Below, one piece after another: positions 44,941-53,136 of a DNA stretch of 64,000 nucleotides; the first letter of the stretch is position 1; the number at the start of each line of letters is the position of its first letter. A program made the position numbers and the translations under genes. The DNA is from Hyphomicrobium sp. (GTDB taxonomy: Bacteria; Pseudomonadota; Alphaproteobacteria; Rhizobiales; Hyphomicrobiaceae), in assembly GCA_002928735.1 (NCBI GenBank), contig PERL01000016.1, positions 1 through 64,000 on the forward strand, in the 5' to 3' direction. The notes under the pieces were generated by a model that searched no databases, had not been told where the DNA came from, and saw nothing but the letters and a program-made list of their open reading frames with translations.

Positions 44941-45663
44941 TCAGTGACAGCCGCAGGCGTGGAACAGCCGATTGTTTTCAAATCCGCGGCCGTTTTCCGG
45001 GGCAGAGTTTCGGCACGTGTCATCGGCTGATGCGGCGGGTCCGTCGAAGAGTTCGAAGCGGATGGTCTTCTTCGGGTACTGCGGCGCGGGGTCGAGCGGG
45101 TGCGGGCAGGTGTGGAAGAGGACAAGGGAATCCATCTCAAAGCGCAGTTCGACGATTGAGCCGGGCTTGGCCGCCGATGGGTCGAAGGCGATGACGCCGG
45201 TCTCGTTGACGGCGACTTTGCTGAACCAATTGACGTTGGCTGCCAGATCGCGGCGCTTCATGCCGTATTTGGCCAGTTCGACCAGGAAACTATCGAGGCC
45301 GTTCTGGTGCCAATCGTTGCGGTGGGTCTGGTAGCTGGCTTCGCCCCACTTCTCGGCGACGATCGCTTTGGTGGAGTTGCCGCAGACCGTGTCGTGCCAG
45401 CCGTGGGTGTCGGCGACGATGGAGCAGAAAATGCGGCCCATGTCGGAATAGAGGCAGTGGCCGGTGGTGAGGCGGAAGGTGTGCTGGCACTTCAAGGTGT
45501 CGGGAGCATTGTAGCGCTCGGTGAGGTTCTGGGGATTGTAGAAGAGCATGGCCACGTTGGCGCCGCCGTCGAGATCGGTGAGGCGCAGGCGCGTATTGCG
45601 GCGGACGGTGAAGGACCAGTGCTTGCCGGAAGCCAGGGTATCGGTGTGGATAATGGTGGACAT
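44941..45663 (-). CDS. carboxyguanidine deiminase subunit (urea amidolyase-associated protein 1, DUF1989)
   Basis: A 240-residue DUF1989 protein of UAAP1 type: GKHWSFTVRRNTRLRLTDLD, GANVAMLFYNP and DTVCGNSTKAIVAEKWG. It ends in a His/Cys-rich RLFHACGCH, which may bind a metal. It is the partner of the following UAAP2. The intergenic space before it (45664-45777) holds a GC-rich hairpin (CCGGAGCGGGG and CCCCGTCCGG, 45740-45764) after the transporter genes. Confidence 0.9.
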   Translation of the reverse strand: MSTIIHTDTLASGKHWSFTVRRNTRLRLTDLDGGANVAMLFYNPQNLTERYNAPDTLKCQHTFRLTTGHCLYSDMGRIFCSIVADTHGWHDTVCGNSTKAIVAEKWGEASYQTHRNDWHQNGLDSFLVELAKYGMKRRDLAANVNWFSKVAVNETGVIAFDPSAAKPGSIVELRFEMDSLVLFHTCPHPLDPAPQYPKKTIRFELFDGPAASADDTCRNSAPENGRGFENNRLFHACGCH

Positions 45664-45777
45664 GGAGACATCTCCCTCGTGCTTGGCCGCATCTGACGCG
45701 CGGCGCAGGTCGTCCGGGCCGTCCCGGGATTGGAGGTGACCGGAGCGGGGCCGTCCCCGTCCGGAATTGGAACTGCG

Positions 45778-46584
45778 CTAGTGGACGGCGGCAGAGACAT
45801 CGGTTGCGACAAGGGCCGGGACTTCGGACGCCACTGCGCTGCCATTCAGTTTTTTCTGTTTCTTCGGCGGCCAGACCGCGATGTCGTGGGCGATCGTGGC
45901 GCCGTAGCGTTCCTTTTCCTCGGGGCGGTTGCGGCGGCGTTCGAGCGCGATGACGCGGGTGCCGAGGCGGAAGGCTTCGGAAAGATCGTGCGTCACCATG
46001 ACGACGGTGATGCCCTGTTCGACCCAGAGTTCATTCATGAGCGCGTGGACTTCGGCGCGGATGCCGGGATCGAGCGCGCCGAAGGGTTCATCGAGGAGCA
46101 GCACTTTGGGTTTGCGCATCAGGGCCTGGGCGAGGGCCAAGCGCTGCTGCATGCCGCCGGAGAGGGCGGCGGGGTATTTGTTTTCGTGGTCGGAGAGGCC
46201 AACGGATTTCAGCAGCGCGCGGGCGTCCTCGATGGCGGTTTTGCGCTTTGCGCCGAAAAGCCGGCCCAAAAGGCGGGATTGCTCGAATTCGCGGCCAACG
46301 AGGACGTTGCCGAGAACCGTGAGGTGCGGGAAGACCGAGTAGCGCTGGAAGACGACGCCTCGGTCCCAATCAGGTTCGGCCTTGAGCGGCACGCCGTCAA
46401 GGAGGATACGGCCGCTGGTGGGGCGTTCCTCGCCGAGCAGCATCTTGAGCAACGTGGTCTTCCCGCAGCCCGATGGGCCTACGAGGGCGACGAAGGAGCC
46501 GCTCTCGATCGTGATGTCGATATTTTCCAGAACGATCTGGTTGCCGTACTCTTTCCAGATTTTTTCAAGCACGACGGTGGTCAT
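45778..46584 (-). CDS. ABC transporter ATP-binding protein, probably guanidine or related
   Basis: A 268-residue NrtD/TauB-type ATPase: Walker A GPSGCGKTT, ABC signature LSGGMQQR, Walker B VLLLDEPFGALDPG and the HD switch. The ATG at 46584 overlaps the permease stop (ATGA). Together with permease and binding protein it forms a complete importer. The C-terminal tail (PPKKQKKLNG onwards) is longer than usual. Confidence 0.92.
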   Translation of the reverse strand: MTTVVLEKIWKEYGNQIVLENIDITIESGSFVALVGPSGCGKTTLLKMLLGEERPTSGRILLDGVPLKAEPDWDRGVVFQRYSVFPHLTVLGNVLVGREFEQSRLLGRLFGAKRKTAIEDARALLKSVGLSDHENKYPAALSGGMQQRLALAQALMRKPKVLLLDEPFGALDPGIRAEVHALMNELWVEQGITVVMVTHDLSEAFRLGTRVIALERRRNRPEEKERYGATIAHDIAVWPPKKQKKLNGSAVASEVPALVATDVSAAVH

Positions 46585-47399
46585 GACTTTTGCTCCGGCT
46601 GGAACCAAGGAAAGAGGCGGCGCTGCACCATGGCGAGTGTCAGATCCATCAGCCACGCGAGGAGGGTAATCCAGAGGACATAGGGAATGATCACATCCAT
46701 CGAGAGAAAGCGGCGGACGAGAAAGATACGGTAGCCGAGCCCACTCACGGCGGCGATGGCCTCGGCGGACACGAGGAAGATCCAAGCAGGGATGAGGGCA
46801 AAGCGCGTGGCGACGATGAGCTTCGGCAGAACCTGGGGCAGCACCACACGGGTGATCATCTGCCAGGTGGAGGCGCCAAGCGTCTGCGCCTTGACGATCA
46901 TTTCGCGGGGAATTTCTTCAACGGCCAAGGCGACCGCGCGCAGCATGAGGGGAGCGGTGCCGACGGCGATGAGCGTGATCTTGGAGGCCTCATCCAGGCC
47001 GACCATGATGAAGAGGATCGGCAAGATGGTGATCGGCGGAATGAGCGAGAAGGCTTCGACGAAGGGCTTCACGAGCGCGCGGACCCAGGGGATGAAGCCC
47101 GCGGTGACGCCCAGGATGAGCGAGAGCGCAATCGAAATGCCCATGCCGCAGGCAAGACGCCAGAGGCTGATGGCGGTATCCGACCAGAAGAGGTAGTCGC
47201 CCGTGCGTTTGTCGGGAACGAACATCAGTTCGTTCATGGCCGCCATCATTTGCGTGACGGATGGAAGAATTTTGTCGGCGGGGTTCACGCTCAGGCGCTG
47301 GTAACTGCCGATGCTGTACGCGACGGCGAGTGCGATGAAGGGGAGGGAAGCGAGCAGAATGTAGAGGCCGCGGCTGGGGTGCCGGTTGATGATGCGCAT
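46581..47399 (-). CDS. ABC transporter permease, probably guanidine or related
   Basis: A 272-residue inner-membrane permease of the NrtB/TauC class with six hydrophobic segments and the EAA loop seen as EEIPREMIVKAQTLGASTWQ. Its ATG shares one base with the preceding stop (TGATG). Annotated urea or taurine transporters share this fold; the riboswitch points to guanidine or an alkylguanidine. Confidence 0.92.
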   Translation of the reverse strand: MRIINRHPSRGLYILLASLPFIALAVAYSIGSYQRLSVNPADKILPSVTQMMAAMNELMFVPDKRTGDYLFWSDTAISLWRLACGMGISIALSLILGVTAGFIPWVRALVKPFVEAFSLIPPITILPILFIMVGLDEASKITLIAVGTAPLMLRAVALAVEEIPREMIVKAQTLGASTWQMITRVVLPQVLPKLIVATRFALIPAWIFLVSAEAIAAVSGLGYRIFLVRRFLSMDVIIPYVLWITLLAWLMDLTLAMVQRRLFPWFQPEQKS

Positions 47400-48346
47400 C
47401 AGGCGACCTTCCGTTCTTTTGTTTTGAGTGGCTCGATGAGCGTGTCGGCTTCGCGGTTGAGCCAGGCGAGGCTGTCGGCGGCGAGAGGTGTGGATTGCGA
47501 GAAGGCCATGTTTGCTTCGAGGCTGTCGATGCGCCAGAGGCGCTGGGCGATGCCGGGCGTGTCGTGGACGGTTTCGATGAGCGTGCCGGGTTCGTTGCCG
47601 CATGTGAGCGGTCCGGTCAACGACACATTCAGCCCTTCGCGGCGGGGGTCGGTCGAGGCGGCGATGGTCCACGTTGTTCCGTCGCGAACGAGGTAGTCTG
47701 TGACGCATTGGAAGACGCGCTCAAGGGCGGTCGCGGGATCGCTGCTGTTGGCGACGAAATCCTGACAGCGCGTTCCGTGAGGGAGTTCCTGATAGCGGCC
47801 GAGTGAGCGGATGGCATGATCGCCGGCGACGACCAGGCCGCCTGATCGCGGATAGGTGTTGTCCTTGGTATCGGTCTCGTTGACGAGATGGAGCCCTGCA
47901 AGCAAGCCGGGTGCGCTTGGCAGGAAACGCCAATCTTCGACATAGGCGCCGGACGGGGCGAACTCAATCATGCAATCGCCGATGCGGTGCATGACGCCGG
48001 GCTCGGGGTATTTGTCGTAGGGCTGGAAGCCGATCCAATCGGCCCAGGACATGATGGGGCTGGACCAGGATGTGCTCGCAACGCCGCCTTCGATGCTGGC
48101 GAGGCGAGAGAGTGTCTTGCGATCGAGGGTGGCGAGGGATGTTTCCGCGCGGATGTGCGGACGGTCGGGATGAATGCGAAGGTCGCCGGTCATCCCGTGT
48201 GCCTGGACCCAGAAGACGCGGGTTTGTGTGTCTTCGATACCGGTTGCGAACGTGATCGAACGCCGTTGCACGCAGCCGAGCGCCCAGGCGGGCACGCGGA
48301 GCGTGTTCGGCTGCGGGTGCCTGGCTGCGATCTCGTCGAGCGTCAT
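47399..48346 (-). CDS. unknown protein of the guanidine operon
   Basis: A 315-residue soluble protein without signal peptide that I do not recognise. It is Trp-rich, with phrases SWADWIGFQPYDKYPEPG, HRIGDCMIEFAPSGAYVEDW and LAGLHLVNETD, which suggest a beta-barrel or small-molecule-binding fold. Its ATG overlaps the 2OG-oxygenase stop (ATGA), and its stop touches the permease ATG, so it is an integral part of the operon. A role with the oxygenase, such as accessory or product-handling enzyme, is plausible but unproved. Confidence 0.75.
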   Translation of the reverse strand: MTLDEIAARHPQPNTLRVPAWALGCVQRRSITFATGIEDTQTRVFWVQAHGMTGDLRIHPDRPHIRAETSLATLDRKTLSRLASIEGGVASTSWSSPIMSWADWIGFQPYDKYPEPGVMHRIGDCMIEFAPSGAYVEDWRFLPSAPGLLAGLHLVNETDTKDNTYPRSGGLVVAGDHAIRSLGRYQELPHGTRCQDFVANSSDPATALERVFQCVTDYLVRDGTTWTIAASTDPRREGLNVSLTGPLTCGNEPGTLIETVHDTPGIAQRLWRIDSLEANMAFSQSTPLAADSLAWLNREADTLIEPLKTKERKVA

Positions 48347-49389
48347 TGCGTGCCGCTCGCGTGGATGGCTTCCTGGCCGAAGCTCGACAACTTGCGCGCG
48401 CCTTCGGGCAGCGAGAAGGTGCCGTCCGCGATGCGCGTCTTGAGGTATTGGAAGGTCTGCGCTGTCTGCGCGAGCAGATGGTCGCCGGCCACGAGGGGTT
48501 CGAACTTCGGCTTGGTGCCGGCGGGCACGAATTGCGGGAGGGGCTTCACCACGGTGTGGTAGTCGCAGGCGGCAAAGTAAGGGAACGAATAGCGCTCTTC
48601 TCTCACCTTGCGCACGCGGTGGGATGTTGCGACGAAGGTGCCGTTGGTCCAGGCCTCCAGCATGTCGCCGATGTTGATGACGAAGCCATTGTCGATCGGC
48701 GGCGCGTCAATCCATTCGCCGGCGCCATTCATGACTTCGAGCCCCGGCGCTGTCGGCCAGAGAATGGTGAAGCACTCGTAGTCGGTGTGGGCGCCGATGC
48801 CGGGTTCGTCAGCGGGAGCCTCGGGTGCGTAGGGGTAGTGGATCAGGCGGAGCTGGCTCGGCGGTTTTTTGAGGAAGTTTTCGAAGTAGGTTTCGGGGAG
48901 TTCGAGGGCGAGCGCGAAGCCGCGGAAGAGGGTGCGGGCGAGGGCTGCGACGTCGGTGTAGTAGGCGCTGACGGCGGCCTTGAATTCGGCGTCGTCTGGC
49001 CATTGCACGGGGCCCAACATCGGCGTCTTGCCGGATAGGACGTCGGGATCGTCTTCGGGCACATCGAGTGAGACGTCGAAGGCTTCCTTGCGGTCGGGCT
49101 TCTGGCCGTAGAACACCTCTTCGCCGGGCGGCACGTAGCCCGAGTGTGATTGGGAGAGGCCGATGTAGGCCTTCATTTTTTCTTCGGTGGAACGGGCGAA
49201 GAAGGTTTTCGTGGCGGCGAGGAGGCGTTCGCGCGTTTCCGGTTTGATCGGGTGGCCGACAATATAGAGGAAGCCGGAGTCGCGGGACGCTGCGCCGATT
49301 GCATCGGCGACGGCTTGGCGCGCCTTCCAGTCGGCGGAATAGAGACCGCTGATATCGACGATGGGGAGTGAAGTGAAATTGGAGGGCAT
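48343..49389 (-). CDS. 2-oxoglutarate/Fe(II)-dependent oxygenase of the guanidine operon
   Basis: A 348-residue isopenicillin-N-synthase-like dioxygenase. An N-terminal DIOX_N domain (LPIVDISGLYS...GFLYIVGHPI) precedes the core with iron ligands H201-x-D203 and H257, and R266-x-S268 for 2-oxoglutarate. GAGG six bases before ATG 49389 fixes the start. Because it is inside a guanidine-riboswitch operon, an obvious hypothesis is that it releases guanidine from a substituted guanidine (for example a hydroxylated alkyl or arginine-type side chain), as some plant and bacterial 2OG oxygenases do. Substrate is not established by sequence. Confidence 0.85.
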   Translation of the reverse strand: MPSNFTSLPIVDISGLYSADWKARQAVADAIGAASRDSGFLYIVGHPIKPETRERLLAATKTFFARSTEEKMKAYIGLSQSHSGYVPPGEEVFYGQKPDRKEAFDVSLDVPEDDPDVLSGKTPMLGPVQWPDDAEFKAAVSAYYTDVAALARTLFRGFALALELPETYFENFLKKPPSQLRLIHYPYAPEAPADEPGIGAHTDYECFTILWPTAPGLEVMNGAGEWIDAPPIDNGFVINIGDMLEAWTNGTFVATSHRVRKVREERYSFPYFAACDYHTVVKPLPQFVPAGTKPKFEPLVAGDHLLAQTAQTFQYLKTRIADGTFSLPEGARKLSSFGQEAIHASGTQ

Positions 49390-49424
49390 GGCGGACCTCA
49401 TGCGTCGTGCGATGGGGAGGGAGA

Positions 49425-49453
49425 CCGGCGCGGAGCTTTTGGCTCCGCGCCGG
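49425..49453 (-). repeat. 12-bp stem-loop after the binding-protein gene
   Basis: CCGGCGCGGAGC and GCTCCGCGCCGG pair perfectly around a 5-nt loop, 10 bp past the stop of the binding-protein gene and 35 bp before the oxygenase. No U tract. In ABC operons such hairpins protect or partially terminate the message so that the binding protein is made in excess. Confidence 0.75.
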
Positions 49454-49463
49454 ATCGTGATGC

Positions 49464-50543
49464 TTAGAGCTTGCCTTCGGCTGCCATCTTCTTGAACTCG
49501 GCGGTGAAGCGGAGCTTGATGTTGTCCTTCGCGCCCAGTATCGAGCCATCGGCGAACTCGATGCCGATGTCGTCGACGCTCTTGGCGCCCTGTCCGAAGA
49601 GGCCCTTTTCAAAGGAGAACTTACGCACGTAGTCGAAGCGCTCCTTGTCCTTCGGGTCGACGATGAACTCGACGGCTTCCTTCGGCGTCGTGAACAGCTT
49701 CGTGGTGGCGAGCTGTGCGTCGAAGCCGGCGAGATCGGTGCCCGAGGCCTTGCCCATCGCTTCGCGCGCGGCCTTGCCCTTGTCGCTCTGTTCGACCGTG
49801 AGGGCGACGACCTCGAACCACGCGCCTGTGAGCGCTTTGGCGAAGTCGGGGTTCTCCTTGATCAGCGCGGTGTTGGTGATGAGCGCGTCAACGATTTCGC
49901 CGGGGAAGGACGTCGATGTGATGACGAGGTTCGCATCCTTCTCGGCGTCGATGTCGGCGAGCATCGGGTTCCACGCAACGATGGCGGAGACGTCGCCGGT
50001 TTTGTAGGCGGAGACCCAGTCGGCGTCGGTGGTGTTGACGATGGTGATGTCTTTTTCGGTGAGGCCGACGGTGCCGAGCGCGCGGGCTAAAAAGTAATGC
50101 GAAACAGACAGTTCCAGGAGGTTGACCTTCTGGCCTTTGATATCTTCGAGTTTGGTTTTGCCTTTGAGGATGAGGCCGTCGTTGCCGTTGGAGTAGTCGC
50201 CGGCGATCAAAACGGTGGTGTCGACGCCACCAACTGAGGGGATGGCGAGGGCGTCCATGGTGGTGGAGGTGGCGGCGTCGAATTTGCCGGCGGTGAACTG
50301 GTTGATGCACTCGACGTAGTCGCCGACCTGGGTGACGTTAATCTTGATGCCGTACTTGTCGGCCCACTTCTTGATGATGCCCGTGTCGGAGGCATAGCCC
50401 CAGGGCATCCAGCCGGCGTAGATCGTCCAGCAGACGTTGAATTCTTTCTTCGGCTCGGCGGACGCGGGTGTCGCGAAGGGCAGCGCACACGCGGCGAGCG
50501 CCGCGAGGCCAAAGCTCATTTTGGAAGAACGGCTGATCGTCAT
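49464..50543 (-). CDS. ABC transporter substrate-binding protein of the guanidine operon
   Basis: A 359-residue periplasmic binding protein of the NMT1/TauA-like class: signal peptide (LPFATPASA-EPKK), FNVCWTIYAGWMPWGYA at the mature N terminus and TAGKFDAATSTTMDAL in the ligand region. Such proteins are often called putative urea-binding proteins when found beside urea carboxylase. AAGGAG before ATG 50543 supports the start. It is the first gene after the riboswitch. Confidence 0.92.
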   Translation of the reverse strand: MTISRSSKMSFGLAALAACALPFATPASAEPKKEFNVCWTIYAGWMPWGYASDTGIIKKWADKYGIKINVTQVGDYVECINQFTAGKFDAATSTTMDALAIPSVGGVDTTVLIAGDYSNGNDGLILKGKTKLEDIKGQKVNLLELSVSHYFLARALGTVGLTEKDITIVNTTDADWVSAYKTGDVSAIVAWNPMLADIDAEKDANLVITSTSFPGEIVDALITNTALIKENPDFAKALTGAWFEVVALTVEQSDKGKAAREAMGKASGTDLAGFDAQLATTKLFTTPKEAVEFIVDPKDKERFDYVRKFSFEKGLFGQGAKSVDDIGIEFADGSILGAKDNIKLRFTAEFKKMAAEGKL

Positions 50544-50669
50544 GGGGATCTCCTTGTCACCACCGTTGGCATTCAACCGGAGGGCAACGAAGATCGGACG
50601 GGGGGCCTGAAAAGCGCTGGGCAGAAAAGCGCGTCGCGGAGGCCGTCCGTCCGAAAGCCGAAGCTTCTC

Positions 50670-50797
50670 GCGGTACAGGTCTCCCGGGCTTTTGTCCCGC
50701 CGTGGCTCCGGAGGCGGCGCTGAACGCGCGCTGCAACCGGGAGCGCATCTCTTGGACCAGGCACCGCGCTGACACCCGCACGGCCGGAACCCTAGAT
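50670..50797 (-). ncRNA. guanidine-I riboswitch (ykkC type)
   Basis: On the minus strand the leader has CTAGGGTTCCGGCCG (from 50795), then CCTGGTCCAAGAGATGCG (from 50761) and CCACGGCGGGACAAAAGCCCG with GGGAGACC (from about 50703 to 50679). These are the conserved blocks of the guanidine-I aptamer in the right order, including the ACAAAAGCCCGGGAGA segment. In known cases guanidine binding increases expression. The 125 bp between aptamer and start codon would be the expression platform; I see no U-rich terminator there. Confidence 0.93.
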
Positions 50798-50815
50798 GCA
50801 TTATGCATGGTGCAT

Positions 50816-50831
50816 TGCAGCGACCATGCCA
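50816..50831 (-). promoter_or_regulatory. probable sigma-54 (-24/-12) promoter of the guanidine operon
   Basis: The minus strand reads TGGCATGGTCGCTGCA, matching TGGCACG-N4-TTGCW at all but two positions and with exactly 10 bp between GG and GC. Transcription would begin near 50805, ten bases before the riboswitch. This placement and spacing make chance unlikely, though the site was read by eye. Confidence 0.7.
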
Positions 50832-50875
50832 GAGTCAACGCCGCTGTTATTGCAGGGACTTTTCCCCACACACGA

Positions 50876-50905
50876 CAAAGCGCTGACGCGAGCGCCAGCG
50901 CTTTG
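50876..50905. promoter_or_regulatory. 10-bp inverted repeat: enhancer site or terminator
   Basis: CAAAGCGCTG and CAGCGCTTTG are perfect inverted repeats with a 10-bp spacer. The centre is about 85 bp upstream of the predicted sigma-54 start, a usual position for an NtrC-type activator site. It also lies 42 bp after the stop of the DUF779 gene and could end that transcript, although no U tract follows. Confidence 0.5.
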
Positions 50906-50946
50906 CTCAAACTTTAAGCAGCAAAAGCCGGATCACGCAGCTCATC

Positions 50947-51351
50947 TCACGCTGCTGGGCGATCGACACCCGTCGGCGGCGGACCCATGCGGCCCAGCAC
51001 TTCGAACTCGGCCTCCGTATAGACGCGGCTGCGCGTCAGGAAGCGCACGCCTTCGGGCGCTTCGAGCGAGAAGCCCGAGCCGCGGCCAGGGACGACATCG
51101 ATGATGAGATGCGTGTCCTGCCAATACTCGAACTGCTGGCGGCCCATATAGAACGGATGGCCGCCGATCTCGCCGAGGAACACATCCTGCGCGCCGACTT
51201 TGAAATCATGGCGCGGGTAGCACATGGGCGCGGAGCCGTCGCAGCAGCCGCCGGACTGGTGGAACATCAGCGGCCCGTGCATCGCTTCGATCTTGCGGAT
51301 CATGGCGAGCGCTTCGTCGGTGACGGTGACGCGCAGGACGGGTTCGGTCAT
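50947..51351 (-). CDS. DUF779 protein
   Basis: A 134-residue protein of DUF779: a HGPLMFHQSGGCCDGSAPMC segment with three clustered cysteines and an LIIDVVPGRGSGFSLE segment. DUF779 genes are usually next to aldehyde dehydrogenases of the type encoded at 55831-57351; the function is not known but the cysteines suggest metal or redox. The ATG overlaps the cysteine-hydrolase stop (ATGA). Confidence 0.88.
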   Translation of the reverse strand: MTEPVLRVTVTDEALAMIRKIEAMHGPLMFHQSGGCCDGSAPMCYPRHDFKVGAQDVFLGEIGGHPFYMGRQQFEYWQDTHLIIDVVPGRGSGFSLEAPEGVRFLTRSRVYTEAEFEVLGRMGPPPTGVDRPAA

Positions 51352-51944
51352 GAGGGCACCTTGGTCTGGTCGGGAACGACGATGGCGAAGATGTCGGACA
51401 GAGCGGCCAGCGACGCGGTGTGGAGCGCTGCGGCCGGCACATCTCCGCCGGTGGGATCGGGGATGGAGCGCGTGGCGGTGCCGGCGGCAACGACGGTTGG
51501 ACGGTAGCCGTGGTTGAAGGCCGCGCGCGCGGTGGAGTTGACGCACACATGCGTCATGAAGCCGGCGAGCACCAGATCGGTGACGCCGAGGCGCTTCAGT
51601 TCGGCATCGAGGTCGGTGCCTTCGAAGGACGACGGCAGCTTTTTGGTGATGACCTTTTCGCCGGCCTGGGGCGCCACCGTGTCGGCAATCTGGCCGATGG
51701 GGGCGGTGACGTCGTAGGGCGAGCCGGGGCCGGCGTCGTGCTGAATGTGTATGACGGGCGTGCCGGCGGCGCGCGCGCGGGCCAGCAGCGTGGCGCACTC
51801 GGCGAGTGCCGGTTCAACGCCTTCCAACTGCATGATGCCTTCGCGGTAGGTCTGCTGGCAGTCGATCAGGATCAGCGCCGACTTGGAGAGGGGGGCTGGC
51901 TCGGACGGCAACTGCAAGAGCGACCGAAGTGTGGGGCTCGACAT
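51348..51944 (-). CDS. isochorismatase-family cysteine hydrolase
   Basis: A 198-residue cysteine hydrolase with catalytic triad D28 (LILIDCQQTY), K101 or K102 (VITKKLPSSF), and C134 (THVCVNST). Family members hydrolyse nicotinamide, carbamates, biuret or isochorismate. The nearby guanidine operon makes an amide-type nitrogen substrate possible, but specificity is not predictable. Coupled to DUF779. Confidence 0.87.
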   Translation of the reverse strand: MSSPTLRSLLQLPSEPAPLSKSALILIDCQQTYREGIMQLEGVEPALAECATLLARARAAGTPVIHIQHDAGPGSPYDVTAPIGQIADTVAPQAGEKVITKKLPSSFEGTDLDAELKRLGVTDLVLAGFMTHVCVNSTARAAFNHGYRPTVVAAGTATRSIPDPTGGDVPAAALHTASLAALSDIFAIVVPDQTKVPS

Positions 51945-52129
51945 TGGGGCTCCATCGTTGGGGGTGTATCCGGGCGAACATAGGGACCGGCGGCCCGGGT
52001 GCCAAGGGCGGATATGGGGCTTGGACCTGTTCGATCGTGGGGGGTGGGCTCCGCGCTTGTGCGGGCCTTGTGGTTCGGCCCGCGCGTTACCACCTCACCG
52101 GTCGACAATGAACAACGGAGACGATCGAC

Positions 52130-53032
52130 ATGTTCGATGCCAAGGCCCTTCTTGATCAGATCACGCGCAGCGTCGGCCCGCAGGGCGGAGCTGCCCCCGA
52201 CGGACCGGGCGGCGGTGGATTAGGTGGTGGTCTGGCTGATATGCTCACCCGCGTTACGCAGGGCGGCGGACAAGGTGGCGCTGGCGGGCTCGTCGACACG
52301 CTGACCGGCGTGCTCGGACAGGCGACGCAGGGTGTGCGCGATGCGTCCAACGACAGCGGCCTTACCAACGCCGCGCGCGGGGCTGTGACGCGCGTCTCGG
52401 GACAGGCGCCGGAGGACATCGTCAGCCGCGTGACGTCGATGGTCTCGAATAACCAGCTGGCGACGGGCGCGGTGCTCGGCGGCCTCGGCGGATTGCTGCT
52501 CGGCACCAAGACGGGCCGCGAATTCGCCGGCGACGCGGTGCAGCTCGGCGCGGCGGCGCTGATCGGCGGTCTCGCCTACAAGGCGTATCAGAATTACAAA
52601 TCCGGCCAGCCGATGATCGCGACCGGCGGCCCCGTCGCGGCGGCGCCCGCGGGCACCGGCTTTGAGCCGCAGGCCATGAGCAACGACACGGCGGTGCGCA
52701 TCTTGCGCGCGATGATCGCGGCGTCGGCGGCCGACGGGCGTATCGACGAGCGGGAGAGCGAGAAGATCCTGTCCACGTTCCGCCAGTCGGGCGCGGACCG
52801 GGAAGCGGAAGCGTTCCTGACGCGCGAAATCCAGTCGCCCGCGACGGCGGCGATCCTGGCAGACGGCGTGCGCTCGGAGACGGAGGCGATCGAGGTTTAT
52901 ACGGCCGCGCGCATAGCCATCGACCCCGACACCCCGGCCGAGCAGAATTTCCTCGCCGATTTGGCCGGGCGGTTGCGGATTGCGCCGGCGCTTGCCGCGC
53001 AGATCGACACGGCGGCGAGACGGGCGGTGTGA
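52130..53032 (+). CDS. DUF533 (YebE/TerB-like) protein
   Basis: A 300-residue protein. The N-terminal 70 residues are Gly- and Gln-rich (GGGGLGGGLADML and GGGQGGAGG), followed by a glycine-zipper-like hydrophobic stretch (GAVLGGLGGLLLGTKTGR) and a C-terminal TerB-like helical domain (ILRAMIAASAADGRIDERES). DUF533 proteins are inner-membrane associated and uncharacterised. The gene is followed by a strong terminator. Confidence 0.88.
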   Translation: MFDAKALLDQITRSVGPQGGAAPDGPGGGGLGGGLADMLTRVTQGGGQGGAGGLVDTLTGVLGQATQGVRDASNDSGLTNAARGAVTRVSGQAPEDIVSRVTSMVSNNQLATGAVLGGLGGLLLGTKTGREFAGDAVQLGAAALIGGLAYKAYQNYKSGQPMIATGGPVAAAPAGTGFEPQAMSNDTAVRILRAMIAASAADGRIDERESEKILSTFRQSGADREAEAFLTREIQSPATAAILADGVRSETEAIEVYTAARIAIDPDTPAEQNFLADLAGRLRIAPALAAQIDTAARRAV

Positions 53033-53066
53033 GGGACGGTGGGGTGAGAGTAAGTTAGATTTGAAG

Positions 53067-53094
53067 AAGCCCGGTTGAGAGACCGGGCTTTTTT
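53067..53094 (+). terminator. Rho-independent terminator after DUF533 gene
   Basis: AAGCCCGGT, loop TGAGAG and ACCGGGCTT are followed by TTTT. A 9-bp perfect stem, 34 bp past the stop. Confidence 0.93.
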
Positions 53095-53136
53095 GTTGGG
53101 GGGGGTGGCCGTCCGGGTCGGGGATGTAATGCCGAT

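Noticed and set aside
46590-47696. Plus-strand frame of 368 residues
   Set aside because: Opposite the ABC permease; His/Asp/Glu-rich shadow with no family resemblance.
50947-51351. Iron-sulfur assembly protein (because of clustered cysteines)
   Set aside because: The segment order matches DUF779, and its usual partner aldehyde dehydrogenase is present in the window.
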